From the NCBI GenBank assembly GCA_031269465.1, contig JAISZB010000098.1:1-44105 (forward strand): a stretch of 44,105 bases of DNA. Reading direction: 5' to 3'. Numbering within the stretch: position 1 is the first letter of the stretch; every line of letters begins with the position of its first letter. The notes beneath the pieces were generated by a model. It was not told where the DNA came from and did no database searches. It saw nothing but the letters and a program-made list of their open reading frames with translations. The position numbers were made by a program, and so were the translations under genes. Positions 27,246 to 37,400 of this stretch are shown in pieces. The stretch is from Clostridiales bacterium (GTDB lineage: Bacteria; Bacillota; Clostridia; Lachnospirales; WQUN01).

Positions 27246-28374
27246 GAAAAGCCAGATATTAAGTCCCAGTAAGATTTTGCGCAGCCATAAGCATCGATTT
27301 TAGAGCTAGACGGTGCATATTAACGCTAAATAATAAAAACGCCAGAATCAGAACTTTCATATTCAAAACAGTATACGCAGATATAGCAAAGAATCTTGCG
27401 ATATCATAGTTTCAGAATGAGGAAATATTTGCATGACGCTGATTCTCAGCATTTAAAGCCAGGCGTTTCAAAGCGGCTTTCTTCGAATTTCTGGGAAGTC
27501 CATAGATAAAATCACATGTTGCAAGAGCTTCTCCTCAAATAAGTGAGCTAAAGCCTTTTGAACATTTAATTGCTTTGATTTTAAGCATTTCTCAATCTTT
27601 GAGGATAGGATGCGGCGCGGCAGTTTCAACTCAGAACTCGCCTCTGAACATCTATATAGCTGTAGCGAATTCAAATGCGCATATTTTGAAGCCGAATCAA
27701 CTAATAGGAGAATCCCTGCAGCCAGATGCCAAAACGGGAGCTTTAAGCGTAAATCATCAGCGCCCGCCGCAGAATGGCGCGCCTTTCTCAAGGCAATTTG
27801 CATGCTGTGGAGCGGAAAGAAGGATGATGAAGGCATTAAAGCCGGAAAGAAGGTGAAATTCCGCCTTAATATACATTATATCACATAGATCGGTTTAGCG
27901 GTGATAAAAATCGATTAGCAACTATATCCTTAAAAAGTGCCATATATTTGCCAATGTTTTGGGGAGCTGCTAAAAGACAAGTATTATTTGTTTCAAGAGG
28001 AGATAATGTTGGGCGATGAATAAGACATTATATCATGCTGATAGTCAAAATGTCCATTATATGATATAGACTATCAAGCGGATAGCAGTAATTTTCTTGC
28101 TCCTGTTCGAAAGCGGCATTCGTCTTGCAGGGTGGCGGAATGGATTGAAATGCTTGGAGCCTTTCTAAGGAAAAGAAAATCAAGAAACTTTATTGCATCA
28201 TTTTGAAGGAGTTAATTGGCAGAAGTGAAAAAAGGTCTCTCAGGATTTTATGGGGCTTCGCCCTATTTTCCAATGACTCCTTAAGTCGGATGCGCATTCT
28301 GCGCAACGCTTTTAAAGAACGGCAATACGTAAAAAAGATGGATTTGGAGTTTTAATTTTGAAACTGACATCAAC
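27246..28374. other. No gene recognised
   Basis: Overlapping frames on both strands at 27468-27888 have no ribosome site and no recognisable domain. The rest is AT-rich with frequent stops. At 28027-28075 two crossing inverted pairs occur (TATATCAT/ATGATATA and GATAGTC/GACTATC), of unknown meaning. Confidence 0.35.
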
Positions 28375-28477
28375 TATGCTGATGCGTAGCCGTATGAAGC
28401 GAATTCAAGGATGGGATTATCCTCAGAAGATTTGCATAATACCATCTCAAAATAGCAACTTTCATAAAGCGCATCAG
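28375..28477. repeat. Possible decayed palindromic repeat R11
   Basis: The ends TATGCTGATGCGTAGCC and AAAGCGCATCAG resemble the divergent ends of R4, R7 and R8. The core (GGATGGGATTATCCTCAG) is only weakly family-like. Confidence 0.35.
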
Positions 28478-29078
28478 AGCAAATGGCTGCGCTTGCACAT
28501 CGGTGCGTATTGATGCGCTTGTATATCCATTTCAAATCATTGAGGGCAGAAAGCCGGGCAAACGGGAAACTGCATGGCTGAACACCCTGTCAGCCCAGGG
28601 CTGATTCAGAATCTGCGCTGGATATGATAGAAGTGATAGGGAAGGCAGGATGAGCTGCGGGTATTTACGCGTTGCCGGCGGCCAGTCCTGATGCCGTGCT
28701 GGAGGATATTGCAATAGGTTTGGAAGAAAACGCTTAAGCAATGAAAGGCGAAGGATTTTTGATCAGAAGAAAACGCTTAAGCTATAAGAGCTTATCAAAT
28801 AGGAGAAATGGAGGTTTAGAGCCTATTCTATTTTCAAAAATCTTTAATTTTGGCTTTTATCCTTATCTACTATAAGCTGTAATTCAGAAAAATGCAGAGT
28901 CATTCAGAAGATTTCAAGGCTGAAAGACATAAGAAAAACCAAAAAATAATATGCGAGATTTTTTTAATCACGCGTAAGATTCCTTCTTCCCCGCCGGCAG
29001 CAGCTCAATTTCCGCAAAGCCTGCTTGAAGTCCTTTTTGTTTGCGCATCAGGCATTATAGCTCAGTCGGAGTTTCAGA
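28478..29078. other. No supported gene; one nonsense-broken open frame
   Basis: At 28582-28737 on the plus strand one frame reads RADSESALDMIEVIGKAG, a TGA, then AAGIYALPAASPDAVLEDIA to a TAA. This may be a scrap of a dead gene, but I recognise no family. The remainder is AT-rich without features. Confidence 0.25.
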
Positions 29079-29182
29079 TATACCATTTTTATCCTATGAT
29101 ACTTTGTGGAGCTTGACTGTCCAGCGTCTCTATAGTCAAGCTCCAAAGAGAAACATTGATGGAATAGGCTTATATCAGTATA
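29079..29182. repeat. Palindromic repeat copy R12, complete short form
   Basis: This 104-bp element begins TATACCATTTTTAT and ends TATATCAGTATA. The internal stem TTGTGGAGCTTGACTGT pairs with ATAGTCAAGCTCCAAAG around a short loop. Like R2, it lacks the long central palindrome. Confidence 0.85.
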
Positions 29183-29383
29183 ACGCTCAAACTCAGAAAA
29201 TCTCGCAGTTTTTTTGAGAAAATATTTTAAAGGTGGAGTTATTGCTTTAGAGAAGAACTTTTTGTGAACTGGGCTTGCCTTTGCCATTAGGTGTGAGAAC
29301 AATGGCAGTTTGCCATTTCAGAAAGCTTTCAACTGCTGTTTCTGCTATAAGAAACTTATCCGAACGTAAGCAAAATTACCCAA

Positions 29384-30127
29384 TCATAAGCCGGTGTTCT
29401 TTTCCCGCCCCAATTTCACGTTCCTGCGTTTCGCGCAGTCCACAGGCTTAACTTTCGGTGCAGCCCGCCGTGGAATGCTTATCGCCGCGTTTATATCGCG
29501 GTTAAGCTCGCTGCCGCAAGTGCGGCGGCATGTACGCTCCGAGAGAGGCGTTTCTTGTACATGGCCGCAAGCAGGGCAATCTTTGCCGGCTGGCGCGGAT
29601 CTGTCCGCATGGCGGACTTCCCGCCCGTTATATTCAAATTGCCGCCGGATCTCATAAAATGATGCGTCCGAGACGGGTTCCGCAAGATGATGATTTGCCG
29701 GCATTCCAGAGACATGCAAGCCTTCCAGGCGAGCAGCCGGATAATGGCGGCGTGCATCCGCCGTAAATTTATGAATATCATCCAGTCTCCTGCAACTCAT
29801 GCGACAGCATGCTTTTGCGAGCTTCATCCGCGCTTTGCGCCTGCAGCGGCTCCCTTTCCGCTTGCGCGCCGAATTTCTTCGCGCACGCGCCAGCCGCCGC
29901 CGAAACCGCCTTTCAACATGAATATTGCCATATGCCGCACCGTCCGATAGCGTCGCCTGCGCCTTGATCCCTAAATCGATCCCCGCCTCGACCGCTTGGC
30001 TTTCACAGGTCCAATCGAGAACTAATCCGGAAATTTCCATTTGGATTGGCTCAATCCGCATTTCACCGCGGAGCGAAATGGCAGCACTGTAAATTTTCAG
30101 CGGTTCCCACCGTAAAGCCTCTGTCAT
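29384..30127 (-). pseudogene. tnpB: TnpB (RuvC-like RNA-guided nuclease), N-terminally truncated
   Basis: The 247 remaining residues carry the RuvC-type catalytic acids: D51 (in GIDLGIK), E135 (in RLEGLHVSGM) and D211 (in NRDINAAISI). They also carry the zinc finger C184, C187, C200 and C204. Normal TnpB proteins have about 370-400 residues, so roughly the first 130 are missing, including the wedge and recognition parts that bind the guide RNA. TnpB is an RNA-guided nuclease that helps IS607/IS605 elements persist. Without its N-terminus this copy should be inactive, although its catalytic residues look preserved. The apparent ATG at 30127 is internal and has no ribosome site. It is Arg-rich compared with its neighbours. 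Confidence 0.8.
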
Positions 30128-30134
30128 TGGCAGA

Positions 30135-30215
30135 TCAGCGCCGATCCCAACGCCTTAACGTACTTGTGGATACCCCTATTCGCTCCGCGAACTCACTTGC
30201 TCTATATTTAGTCAT
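30135..30215 (-). pseudogene. tnpA: IS607 TnpA, N-terminal 26 codons only
   Basis: A frame from ATG 30215 reads YRASEFAERIGVSTSTLRRW and ends at a TGA at 30135-30137. This is the MerR-like helix-turn-helix that opens IS607 serine transposases, where it binds the element ends. The catalytic resolvase domain is absent. The stop follows directly after the helix-turn-helix, so a deletion brought the fragment next to the truncated TnpB. Confidence 0.7.
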
Positions 30216-30441
30216 TATAGATAGTTATAACCCAATTCGGTTAAAAAATCAAGACTGAATTTTCTCTCCACAGAATAGGCCATGCCAGGAAGCTTATCCT
30301 TCCCGCACTCACTGTGGGATGCCTGCAAACTTCTTAACGACTGTACCTTATTTGATTTTTCTGGCTTTTAAGCCTGAGCTGCAATCTGGAGTTGCCTTTA
30401 CGCGTGAGATTATTTTATCCATCAAAAAGGTCTCTGAGAAT

Positions 30442-30690
30442 CTATGTAAGCCGCGTCAAAAAGTTCAACAGCCAGATCACTGGAATAAATATGAACTGTG
30501 CGGCGTTGTATAGCGCGTGAATCATAATGACCTTTCGCAAGTCTTTGGTCTTCAGGTAGAATGCAGCCAATATAATTCCACAGACAATGTAACCGATAAG
30601 GCCCGCTGTCGCAAAGTTGCCTGTATGCATGAACCCGAACAGCAAAGAAGAGACGATGATAAACAGGATAGTAAAATTATTATGCATTCA
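30442..30690 (-). pseudogene. CPBP-family intramembrane protease, C-terminal fragment
   Basis: About 80 residues with two hydrophobic helices. They contain the CPBP/Rce1 motifs FGFMHTGN (catalytic-site His) and HALYN (His and Asn), spaced as in the family. The N-terminal helices and the Glu-rich motif (EExxxR) are missing. The frame opens within the 3' end of a broken AAA+ gene. The apparent ATG (MHNNFTILF) is created at the junction and overlaps the AAA+ reading. CPBP proteases process membrane peptides or act in bacteriocin immunity; this piece cannot function. Confidence 0.75.
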
Positions 30691-32054
30691 GAGAAATAGA
30701 CAGTATTGCCTTGACCATCCGTCATATGGCCATCCTCAAGAATTTGAAGGAATATATCAAATATAGAAGGATGAGCTTTTTCAATTTCATCGAACAGTAG
30801 AATAGAAAAAGGATTTTCTTTTACGGCGTTAGTTAGTTGTCCGCCGGCCTCATAACCTACATATCCTGGAGGAGCTCCAAGTAGCTTTTGGTCGCTTTGG
30901 CGCTCACCATACTCGCTCATATCAAACCTTATGCAACAGCTTTCATCTACGATTAATTTTTCTGCCAGTGTTTTTGTCGTTTCAGTTTTACCTGTACCGG
31001 TAGGATCGGCAAAAAACAATGTGCCCTTGGGTTTGGTATGTGAGGAGTGGTGAAACCCTGACATTCCTGTGACAGCTCGCTTGACAACGTCAAGGGTCTT
31101 TACAATGGCGCAGTCTTGCCCCTTAATCCTTCTTTTAAAGTCAACATATGCCGTTGAGAGTTCGCTCACATTGAGTTTGTCCCATGGGTTCTCTCTAATG
31201 CCGTATTTGTATAAGTCGATGACAGAAGGCATCTGCCGAATGCTTATGCGCTCATTTTTACAGAGGCGGCGCAGACCATTAATTTCGGTAAAGCAGAAGC
31301 CTTCGGTTAACCCGACAAATTTATTTTGCAACTAGTTCATTAGGATGTTTGTTGTAATATTCTACATCCGTTTCGCAAACGTCCGAAGCGAAGAAACTGG
31401 GAAAGCTATCTCCTCTAACAAGCAATTCACGTTCTTCACAGGAGGGGATCCCTAATGTGATAGCCTATACATTTGGATTATCATGATAGAACCAAACAGG
31501 CATGTCATTTAGTTTGTTCACTATCATTACTACAATATTCTTCAACACCCCATTTTCAGTACGGACATCTTTGCCATCAAGAGAAGAAAGAAGCAGATTG
31601 GTGAAACTATCAACCTCTGCCTGTGACAAGTTGTCTGGTGAAGTAATGCAACGTGAAGCGAGAGTCATAACAATGGCAGTCGCTATTTTATTTTGGCAGA
31701 CTGCTTTTCTTACGATGGCAGCTACAGAATTCACTTTGCTGGCGAAATCAGCGCGTACATACCTTCCTTCAAACTTTGCTTCGGTCATTTCTGCAAACGA
31801 CTTAATTATACTGATTTTTATTAAATGTTCTTTTTGATTATCCATTGAATGGTGGAAATGCCGATATCTGCATTTCGCACTCCCTGTATAATCAAACTCA
31901 AAAAATGGTCTTTAAACTTATGTGCAAAAAGCAAGAAAGCGCACGCAAGAACTTGTAAAAACAACTTGAGTCCTAGGACTCGATAGTGCCCACTAGAGTT
32001 TATAGACCTCAAAAAAGGTATATTTACAATGAAAACCAGTATAGTCACTGGCAT
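30672..32054 (-). pseudogene. ClpB-like AAA+ ATPase, broken four ways
   Basis: Reassembled from frames, the gene begins near ATG 32054 (MPVT) and is interrupted by repeat R13 (31807-32043). It continues as IIKSFAEMTEAKFEGRYVRA and meets a TAG at 31465-31467 after HDNPNV. It resumes in frame (AITLGIPSCEERELLVRGDS), shifts one base in an A-run near 31325, then runs through an AAA+ core. The core has RIKGQDCAIVKTLD, Walker A with its first Gly replaced (DPTGTGKTE), and Walker B LLFDEIEKAHP. It ends at SECIII, where it fuses to the CPBP fragment, so the C-terminal lid is lost. It was the fifth gene of the kinase/helicase operon and probably its remodelling ATPase. Confidence 0.75.
31807..32043. 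repeat. Palindromic repeat copy R13, long form, inside the AAA+ gene
   Basis: It begins TATACTGATTTTTATTAAAT at 31807 and ends CAATGAAAACCAGTATA at 32043. The core has GATTATCCATTGAATGG, AAATGCCGATATCTGCATTT and TGTATAATCAAACTC. About 100 extra bases lie between the core and the right end, which restarts as AAAAAAGGTATATTTACAAT. Removing the element and one TATA rejoins an open frame on the minus strand. Confidence 0.85.
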
Positions 32055-32116
32055 CAAATTAGCAGCCAAGGAGATTGCTTTTTTTAGGACACTGACTCTG
32101 AAGCAGATAGCAGTTC

Positions 32117-32389
32117 TTATTTGAGTTCGCTTGGGCAAGCGGTATCTATTGACAGGTTCAGCAACTGTTCTTCCGCTTTTTTCTTGTCGGACTCAAAAAT
32201 TTCATTTTCTACTTCTGCTTGCAATATAAAGAATGATTGTACTTCTGAAACAGTAGCAACGATTGAGTTTTCGATAGCATCTATACCTTGCTTTGCTTTT
32301 TTATTCATAGTCCTCAAAACATCATCGATTTCATTCTGTTTTGCATTAACGACATTACTTAAAGCTTGAAGTTTTGCTAGAGTATCCAT
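32117..32389 (-). CDS. Small coiled-coil protein of the kinase/helicase operon
   Basis: A 90-aa protein, helical throughout, with heptad-like hydrophobics (LAKLQALSNVVNAKQNEIDD and later FFILQAEVENEIFESDKKKA). No enzymatic motif, signal peptide or membrane segment is visible. It starts at ATG 32389 with only a weak ribosome site and lies 33 nt after the other coiled-coil gene. The start of the AAA+ gene follows. It is probably a structural or adaptor subunit linking kinase and ATPase; that is inference from position. The frame is intact. Confidence 0.65.
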   Translation of the reverse strand: MDTLAKLQALSNVVNAKQNEIDDVLRTMNKKAKQGIDAIENSIVATVSEVQSFFILQAEVENEIFESDKKKAEEQLLNLSIDTACPSELK

Positions 32390-32422
32390 TTGCTTGCCAA
32401 CTCTGTACCAGATATTGTAAAT

Positions 32423-32722
32423 TTATTCTCGAACGGGAATACCCGATAGATTATCCATTATTAACTGACAGTCTTGAGGCAAGTTGATCTGCAAGTCGGT
32501 TAGCGTAGCGATTTCAGCAGAGCATTCGCTTGTCTTCTGATTAATAAGTTCAAAGGTTGAGAGCAGTGAATGTATCTGACCATTAATACCGTCCAAGCAC
32601 TTGACAGCTCTCTTTATTCTTTCGTAGCAGACAAGACTATGTTGCAAACAGTTCAACTGTGCATATAGATTTTAACGTTGCTGTACAGAGAGTTCATATA
32701 TTGACACTTTGGGACCGCTCAT
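32423..32722 (-). pseudogene. Coiled-coil protein starting MSGPK, in-frame TAA at codon 17
   Basis: A strong AGGAGGAG site precedes an ATG at 32722. The frame reads MSGPKVSIYELSVQQR, then a TAA at 32672-32674, then NLYAQLNCLQHSLVCYERIK in the same frame to the stop at 32423. A CAA to TAA change (Gln in a Gln/Arg-rich helix) explains it. Without it the product would be 99 aa, helical and Cys/Leu-rich. An internal TTG at 32656 could still yield 77 residues, but it has no ribosome site. It lies 21 nt after the kinase gene. Its function is unknown; it was likely a helical partner of the kinase. It is silenced unless the stop is read through. Confidence 0.7.
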
Positions 32723-32743
32723 ATCTCCTCCTGCTCGTTTCCA

Positions 32744-34438
32744 TTACTCAAGCAAAAGAGAGCGCCAGTTTTCCAATTCTCTTTTCTTGTTGTTTATTAG
32801 TAGCCATGTTTCCAGTTGTATATCAAGATTTCCGTCATAATCAACCAACTTATGGCAAAGTCTCTTGAATGCTTCAAAGGATTCTTCAAGACGTTCCTTC
32901 ATAAAATTGGCAAGCTCGCTGACAGTACTAAATTGCTGGCCCTCAAGGTAAAGCAGTCTTTGGCCTGACAACGTGTAAGCCATTAGGTAGAAGGTTCTAG
33001 TTAAATCGGCATGTTCAGTTTTTTCAATCCGATAAGATTCTTCGATTGCTGCAGTTGCCTTCTTAAAAGATTCATTTTCCGGAGAAGCAAGAGCAACATA
33101 CTCAGTCAGCAGCTTTTCATACAATACTGTTTCATAATATTCGTTCTGTGATTCATCTTCTTTCCAGAGGCGGTCAAGCAAATCACGACCTAGGGCAGGA
33201 AGGCTCTCAAAGGTCTGGCCTTTCCAATAGAAGCCTTTAAGGTTGGGGTTTAACTTATAAAGGAGCTTCCAAAATATAATATCGTCCTTGCCGTTGGATT
33301 TGCTTGCCTCCTCTTCAGCGTACAAGCAATGTTTGGCTAATTCTTTGTTAAAAATCAGGAAATGCTTTGATACAAATCCTCGGAAGAGATGTTTTTTACC
33401 TTCTTCCCAGTTCTTTGCAAACGCTTCTACAAGGATTCGAGGGTCAGTTATTGACTCGCCCATAAACTTGTATGGAGGAATAGCGCCTTTCCCGACATTT
33501 CCAAACCCCTCGCCAGGCATTGCAAGATTTTCTCCATTCAGCCATCGATTGACCTCAGAATAAGTCCAACGGCGATTAGGGTTGTTCTTGTCCGAACGCG
33601 CGGTGATGTCATAATATGTCAGCGCTGAAATAAAGTTAGATAATAAGGTTGGCATATTATTAGGAAAAGGTATTTTCTGAACGGAAATATATTGATCTAT
33701 TTCTTTCACGCTCATATTTCCATAAGGTGCATACCCTGTGAAAAGCTCAAACAGCGTGATGCCAAAGGAGTAGTAATCTGATTCTTCGAGAAATAGATTC
33801 TTGAAGGTTTCAGGAGCTGAGTATGTTGGCGTCATTCCGGTCTTCGTTACCACAACTGAACCGGCTTCACTCATAACAGAGCTTATCCCAAAGTCGATTA
33901 TAGCAACATTTTTTTCATCATCCGCAATCATTATATTTGAAGGTTTTAAATCCTTGTGAATAATCCCAGCCTGATGAAGAGCTTTGAGTCCCTCGTTTAT
34001 ATTGGGAATTATCATTTGAACCAATTCTTCACATGTGAATAGTTTACCCTGAAGGCTGCCATTCTTATAATAATGCAATATTTCTAAAGGCAGCCCATTG
34101 TGAGTCGAAGATTCAAAGAGCTTTGCAACAAACGGAGTGTCAATTTGCAAAAGCTTATTAAGCATATCTTGCTTGATTGCAGTTTGACGCCTGTAGAGTT
34201 TGGCAACGTACTTTTCATTTTTGCATGAACACAGGTATAAATCCGCTTCGCCAGAGGCAACATTAAGTTGGCGTTCTACAATGTACTTTTTGCATAGTAC
34301 AGTCCCTTCGTCCAACAAACTGCCTGCTGAAGATGATGCGTCTTCCATGCGATTATCATATGGGGAAACGATTTCGCTGTTGATGGCAGTCTTAAGTGTT
34401 TCTTGAAGAGTTGAATTGATAACTGTTATGCTATTCAC
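32744..34438 (-). CDS. Hanks-type Ser/Thr protein kinase with a helical C-terminal extension
   Basis: A 564-aa protein. The kinase domain occupies about residues 40-280. It has the ATP-anchoring Lys80 (YVAKLYRR), the catalytic loop HKDLKPSN (161-168, catalytic Asp163, with Lys instead of the usual Arg), DFG (182-184) and APE (208-210). The remaining 280 residues are helical and unassigned. No membrane segment is seen, unlike PrkC/Stk1, so it is cytosolic. I favour GTG 34438, preceded by GGAAGTG; TTG 34453 is an alternative. Either start overlaps the helicase gene's stop, so the two are coupled. The context suggests phosphorylation-controlled defence or DNA processing. The kinase looks intact. 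Confidence 0.85.
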   Translation of the reverse strand: MNSITVINSTLQETLKTAINSEIVSPYDNRMEDASSSAGSLLDEGTVLCKKYIVERQLNVASGEADLYLCSCKNEKYVAKLYRRQTAIKQDMLNKLLQIDTPFVAKLFESSTHNGLPLEILHYYKNGSLQGKLFTCEELVQMIIPNINEGLKALHQAGIIHKDLKPSNIMIADDEKNVAIIDFGISSVMSEAGSVVVTKTGMTPTYSAPETFKNLFLEESDYYSFGITLFELFTGYAPYGNMSVKEIDQYISVQKIPFPNNMPTLLSNFISALTYYDITARSDKNNPNRRWTYSEVNRWLNGENLAMPGEGFGNVGKGAIPPYKFMGESITDPRILVEAFAKNWEEGKKHLFRGFVSKHFLIFNKELAKHCLYAEEEASKSNGKDDIIFWKLLYKLNPNLKGFYWKGQTFESLPALGRDLLDRLWKEDESQNEYYETVLYEKLLTEYVALASPENESFKKATAAIEESYRIEKTEHADLTRTFYLMAYTLSGQRLLYLEGQQFSTVSELANFMKERLEESFEAFKRLCHKLVDYDGNLDIQLETWLLINNKKRELENWRSLLLE

Positions 34439-37400
34439 AATGGTCACTTCCAATTACGACTATTTTTTCATCGACAAGTTTAATGCGACCCTGCTTAAGT
34501 AATCGTTCAAGTGCGTTTTTCATGCAGGTCATCATCCTATCTCCTTTCCTCGCATATCCTAATGCCTTTGCAGTGGCATCAATTAAGCGGCCGGATGTCA
34601 TCTCGACTTCCTGAGCTGCTATAGCAAGCATGGCAATTCCAATTTCATCGAGAGAAATGCAGTTAATTTCCCTTGATGAATCTCCTGCTGCAGGAATTCT
34701 CGCTTTCAAATCCTTAAATCCTACTAGAGTAACAAATCCATCGTTGTCTCTTTCGATTTGACCCTTGAGTTTGCTTCCTCTCATTACTCTATCAACTGCT
34801 TTATGCACTGTAGAGGTTGCTTTTTGTTTTCCGAATGCTCCTGACAAGCGCTGGTACAGCAAATCAATGTAAATTGGCTGCTCAATGCCAACAATATATT
34901 TGATTTCTTCCGCTAACCTATCGTCTCCGAAGAATTTTTCATATCTCGGAGTTTCATTCCAAGCAGCTTTCTTATATTCGGAGAAACCATACGGATTGTT
35001 TGGACGAGCATCGGTAGATGTTATAGGCGAAGATGATTCATTGCAGCTCCTGACTTGTGCACCCTCAGCAAATGGTTCCTTATGAAGCTGGATTGTTTGT
35101 TCAGGAGACGCTGAATTTTTCATTTCCTCATATTCTCTAATTGCAACCTCTACAAAGTGCAATAATTTTTCGCCTTCGATATCCTGCTGCGCTACCCACT
35201 CAGGAGACCATACCCGGTATAACCGCCAACCCATAGATTCAAGCACAGACTTCCTCAAATGATCGCGATCCCCGGCACTCTTCGCTGAAGCATAAGAGAA
35301 GCCATCCAACTCGATTCCTGCAACATAGCAATCTTCTACATGGGGGTGCAAGACAGCTAAGTCAACCTTATAGTCTGAACAGCCAACTTGTTTTTTTATT
35401 TCGTATCCATGACTGATGAGGTATTTAGCCACTACATCCAAGAATAGGTCTTTTTCTGCTTCGACTTGTCCGATTCGCAATAAAGACGAACTGTCTATGG
35501 CGAAATCCATGTATTGGCGCAACATTTTTACGCCCTCTGATTTTGTACGGCTTAAATCTATATCAGAAGGCTTGATGGAGCTAACCAGTTTGACGTTGTA
35601 CTTAGCTCTTGTGATGGCGACGTTTAAACGCCTCTCTCCGCCAGGTTGCCCAAGAGGGCCGAATCGTAAGGCCATTGGCCGATTGTTGTCACGCTGTTCT
35701 TTAGTTTTGGCGTAACTAACGCTTAATATTATTGTATCTCGCTCGTCGCCCTGTACATTCTCAAGATTCTTTACAAAGAACTCATCTTCCTTATCTTCTA
35801 TAAAATAGCTTTCATATTCAGGATGCTGCTCTCTAAATTTTTGAATTTCCAGAGCAATTGCTTTTTGCTGGCTCTCACTAAAGGCGATTATGCCGAGAGA
35901 GCGGTTTGGCGTCTTATCTATATGATATTTAACAAGTTCAACACAGCGACGAGCTTCAGAGGTATTTCTGCCTTTGCCTTCATATGTTCCGCTTTCTACA
36001 AAAATAAACTCAACGCCATTGTCAACGCCATTATTTTTGCTCCCTGGGAAAGTTACAAGTTCATTTTCGTAGATTTCCTGATTAGAAAACGCAATAAGAT
36101 TCTCGTGTTTGCTGCGATAGTGCCACAGCAGAGTTCGATTTGGAAGGACTCTTGCAGTTTCCTCAAGGATAGAATCATATAGTTCAGTACCTTCAGCTTC
36201 ATCATTATCCTCGTCAAAGTCGCGGTCATCATTGCTGGCGCTTGCTGCAAAGAAATTTGTGGGCGGCAGTTGCTTGCTGTCACCGGCAATGATTAGTTGC
36301 CTGCCTCTTAAGATTGAGCCAATGGCGTCTTGAGGGAATATCTGAGAAGCCTCATCGAAAATCACCATATCAAATTCATACGAATCTGCCTCTAAGAAAT
36401 AAGCTACGGACAGCGGAGACATCATCATGCATGGTTTGAGCTTTAGGAGCAAGTTTGGGATAGACTTGAACAGCTTGCGCAAAGGCATTATTTTACGCGT
36501 CTTACCGGTTTCCCTCTTCAAAATGCTTAGTTCATCATTAGCAGGCAGCACATGGTTCGCTGCTGGAATGCGATTGATAACCTTTTGCCGAATGCGCTCC
36601 TGCGCCGCAAGCAACCGCTTCTCATCAAGACAGGAAAATCTCTTGATTTTCTCATCGTGGTTCGAGCGTCTGAACTGGTCAACAGCTTTTCTAGAGCCAA
36701 TTACCGATTGAATCCACATCATTAGGAAGCGTCGTTTGAAGACGGCGACAACATCATCAATCGTTTTATCCTGCTGCTCTACTTTTTCAGTGAAATCATC
36801 GAGTCCCATTTCGTTGCAGGCATTCCTGGCTTCAACATAGGAAATCCAGTCGTCAAGAAGCATAATGCTTTCTAGACAGCCAACGACTTTATTGGCAATG
36901 GCGCTAATTGGTGCATTGTCAAAATCTGAGTCCGCACTAAATAGACTCCTAAAATTCGAATATCCTGCAATGCATTCAGATACACTATGCTGCAATTTTG
37001 AATTTGTTTCAGATAGCTTGGCTCTAATACCTGCATCTTCACAAAATGAGGCGATAAAGCTATCCTTCATTAAGTGGGCTTCTTTGATTGAAGATAGAAC
37101 TGAAACCGATTCTAAATCTGAGATTATAGAATTCCAGTCTGTTTCAACTCCAACCATGCGAGCGCCAAAGAACTCTTTATAAGAAGAATAAGTTTTCTCG
37201 AGAGAAATGCGCGTTTTATTAACCCTGTCAGCTTCTGACACTCGAATAATCAAGTCGCTGAGCGGCATTTCGTTTGAAATGTGTTCCGACATCAAGGCAA
37301 TAAGGTTGATTAGCTTGCCGTTTTGCTCATTCAGCAGGTTTAACTTTAAAATTAATTCCTCTTTAATTCCTTGGTATGAGCAGTCGCCAAACACCTTTGA

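Larger units (their letters stand above)
29384..30215 (-). mobile_element. IS607-family relic, internally deleted
   Basis: The element holds the first 26 codons of an IS607-type TnpA, followed 8 nt later by a TnpB missing its N-terminal third. The region normally encoding the serine-recombinase domain and the start of TnpB is gone. Being IS607-like, it lacks terminal inverted repeats, so its edges are approximate. It cannot move by itself. Confidence 0.7.

Noticed and set aside
27468..27888. Overlapping ORFs of about 92-122 aa on both strands
   Set aside because: No recognisable domain or start site, and the two strands are equally open.
28027..28075. Crossing inverted pairs that could form an operator or pseudoknot
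   Set aside because: AT-rich, short arms with no adjacent gene start; chance is likely.
28126..28190. Possible Leu/Ser tRNA (GGTGGCGGAATGG resembles a D-arm)
   Set aside because: No matching T-arm (GGTTCGA-like) follows at the right distance and no acceptor stem closes.
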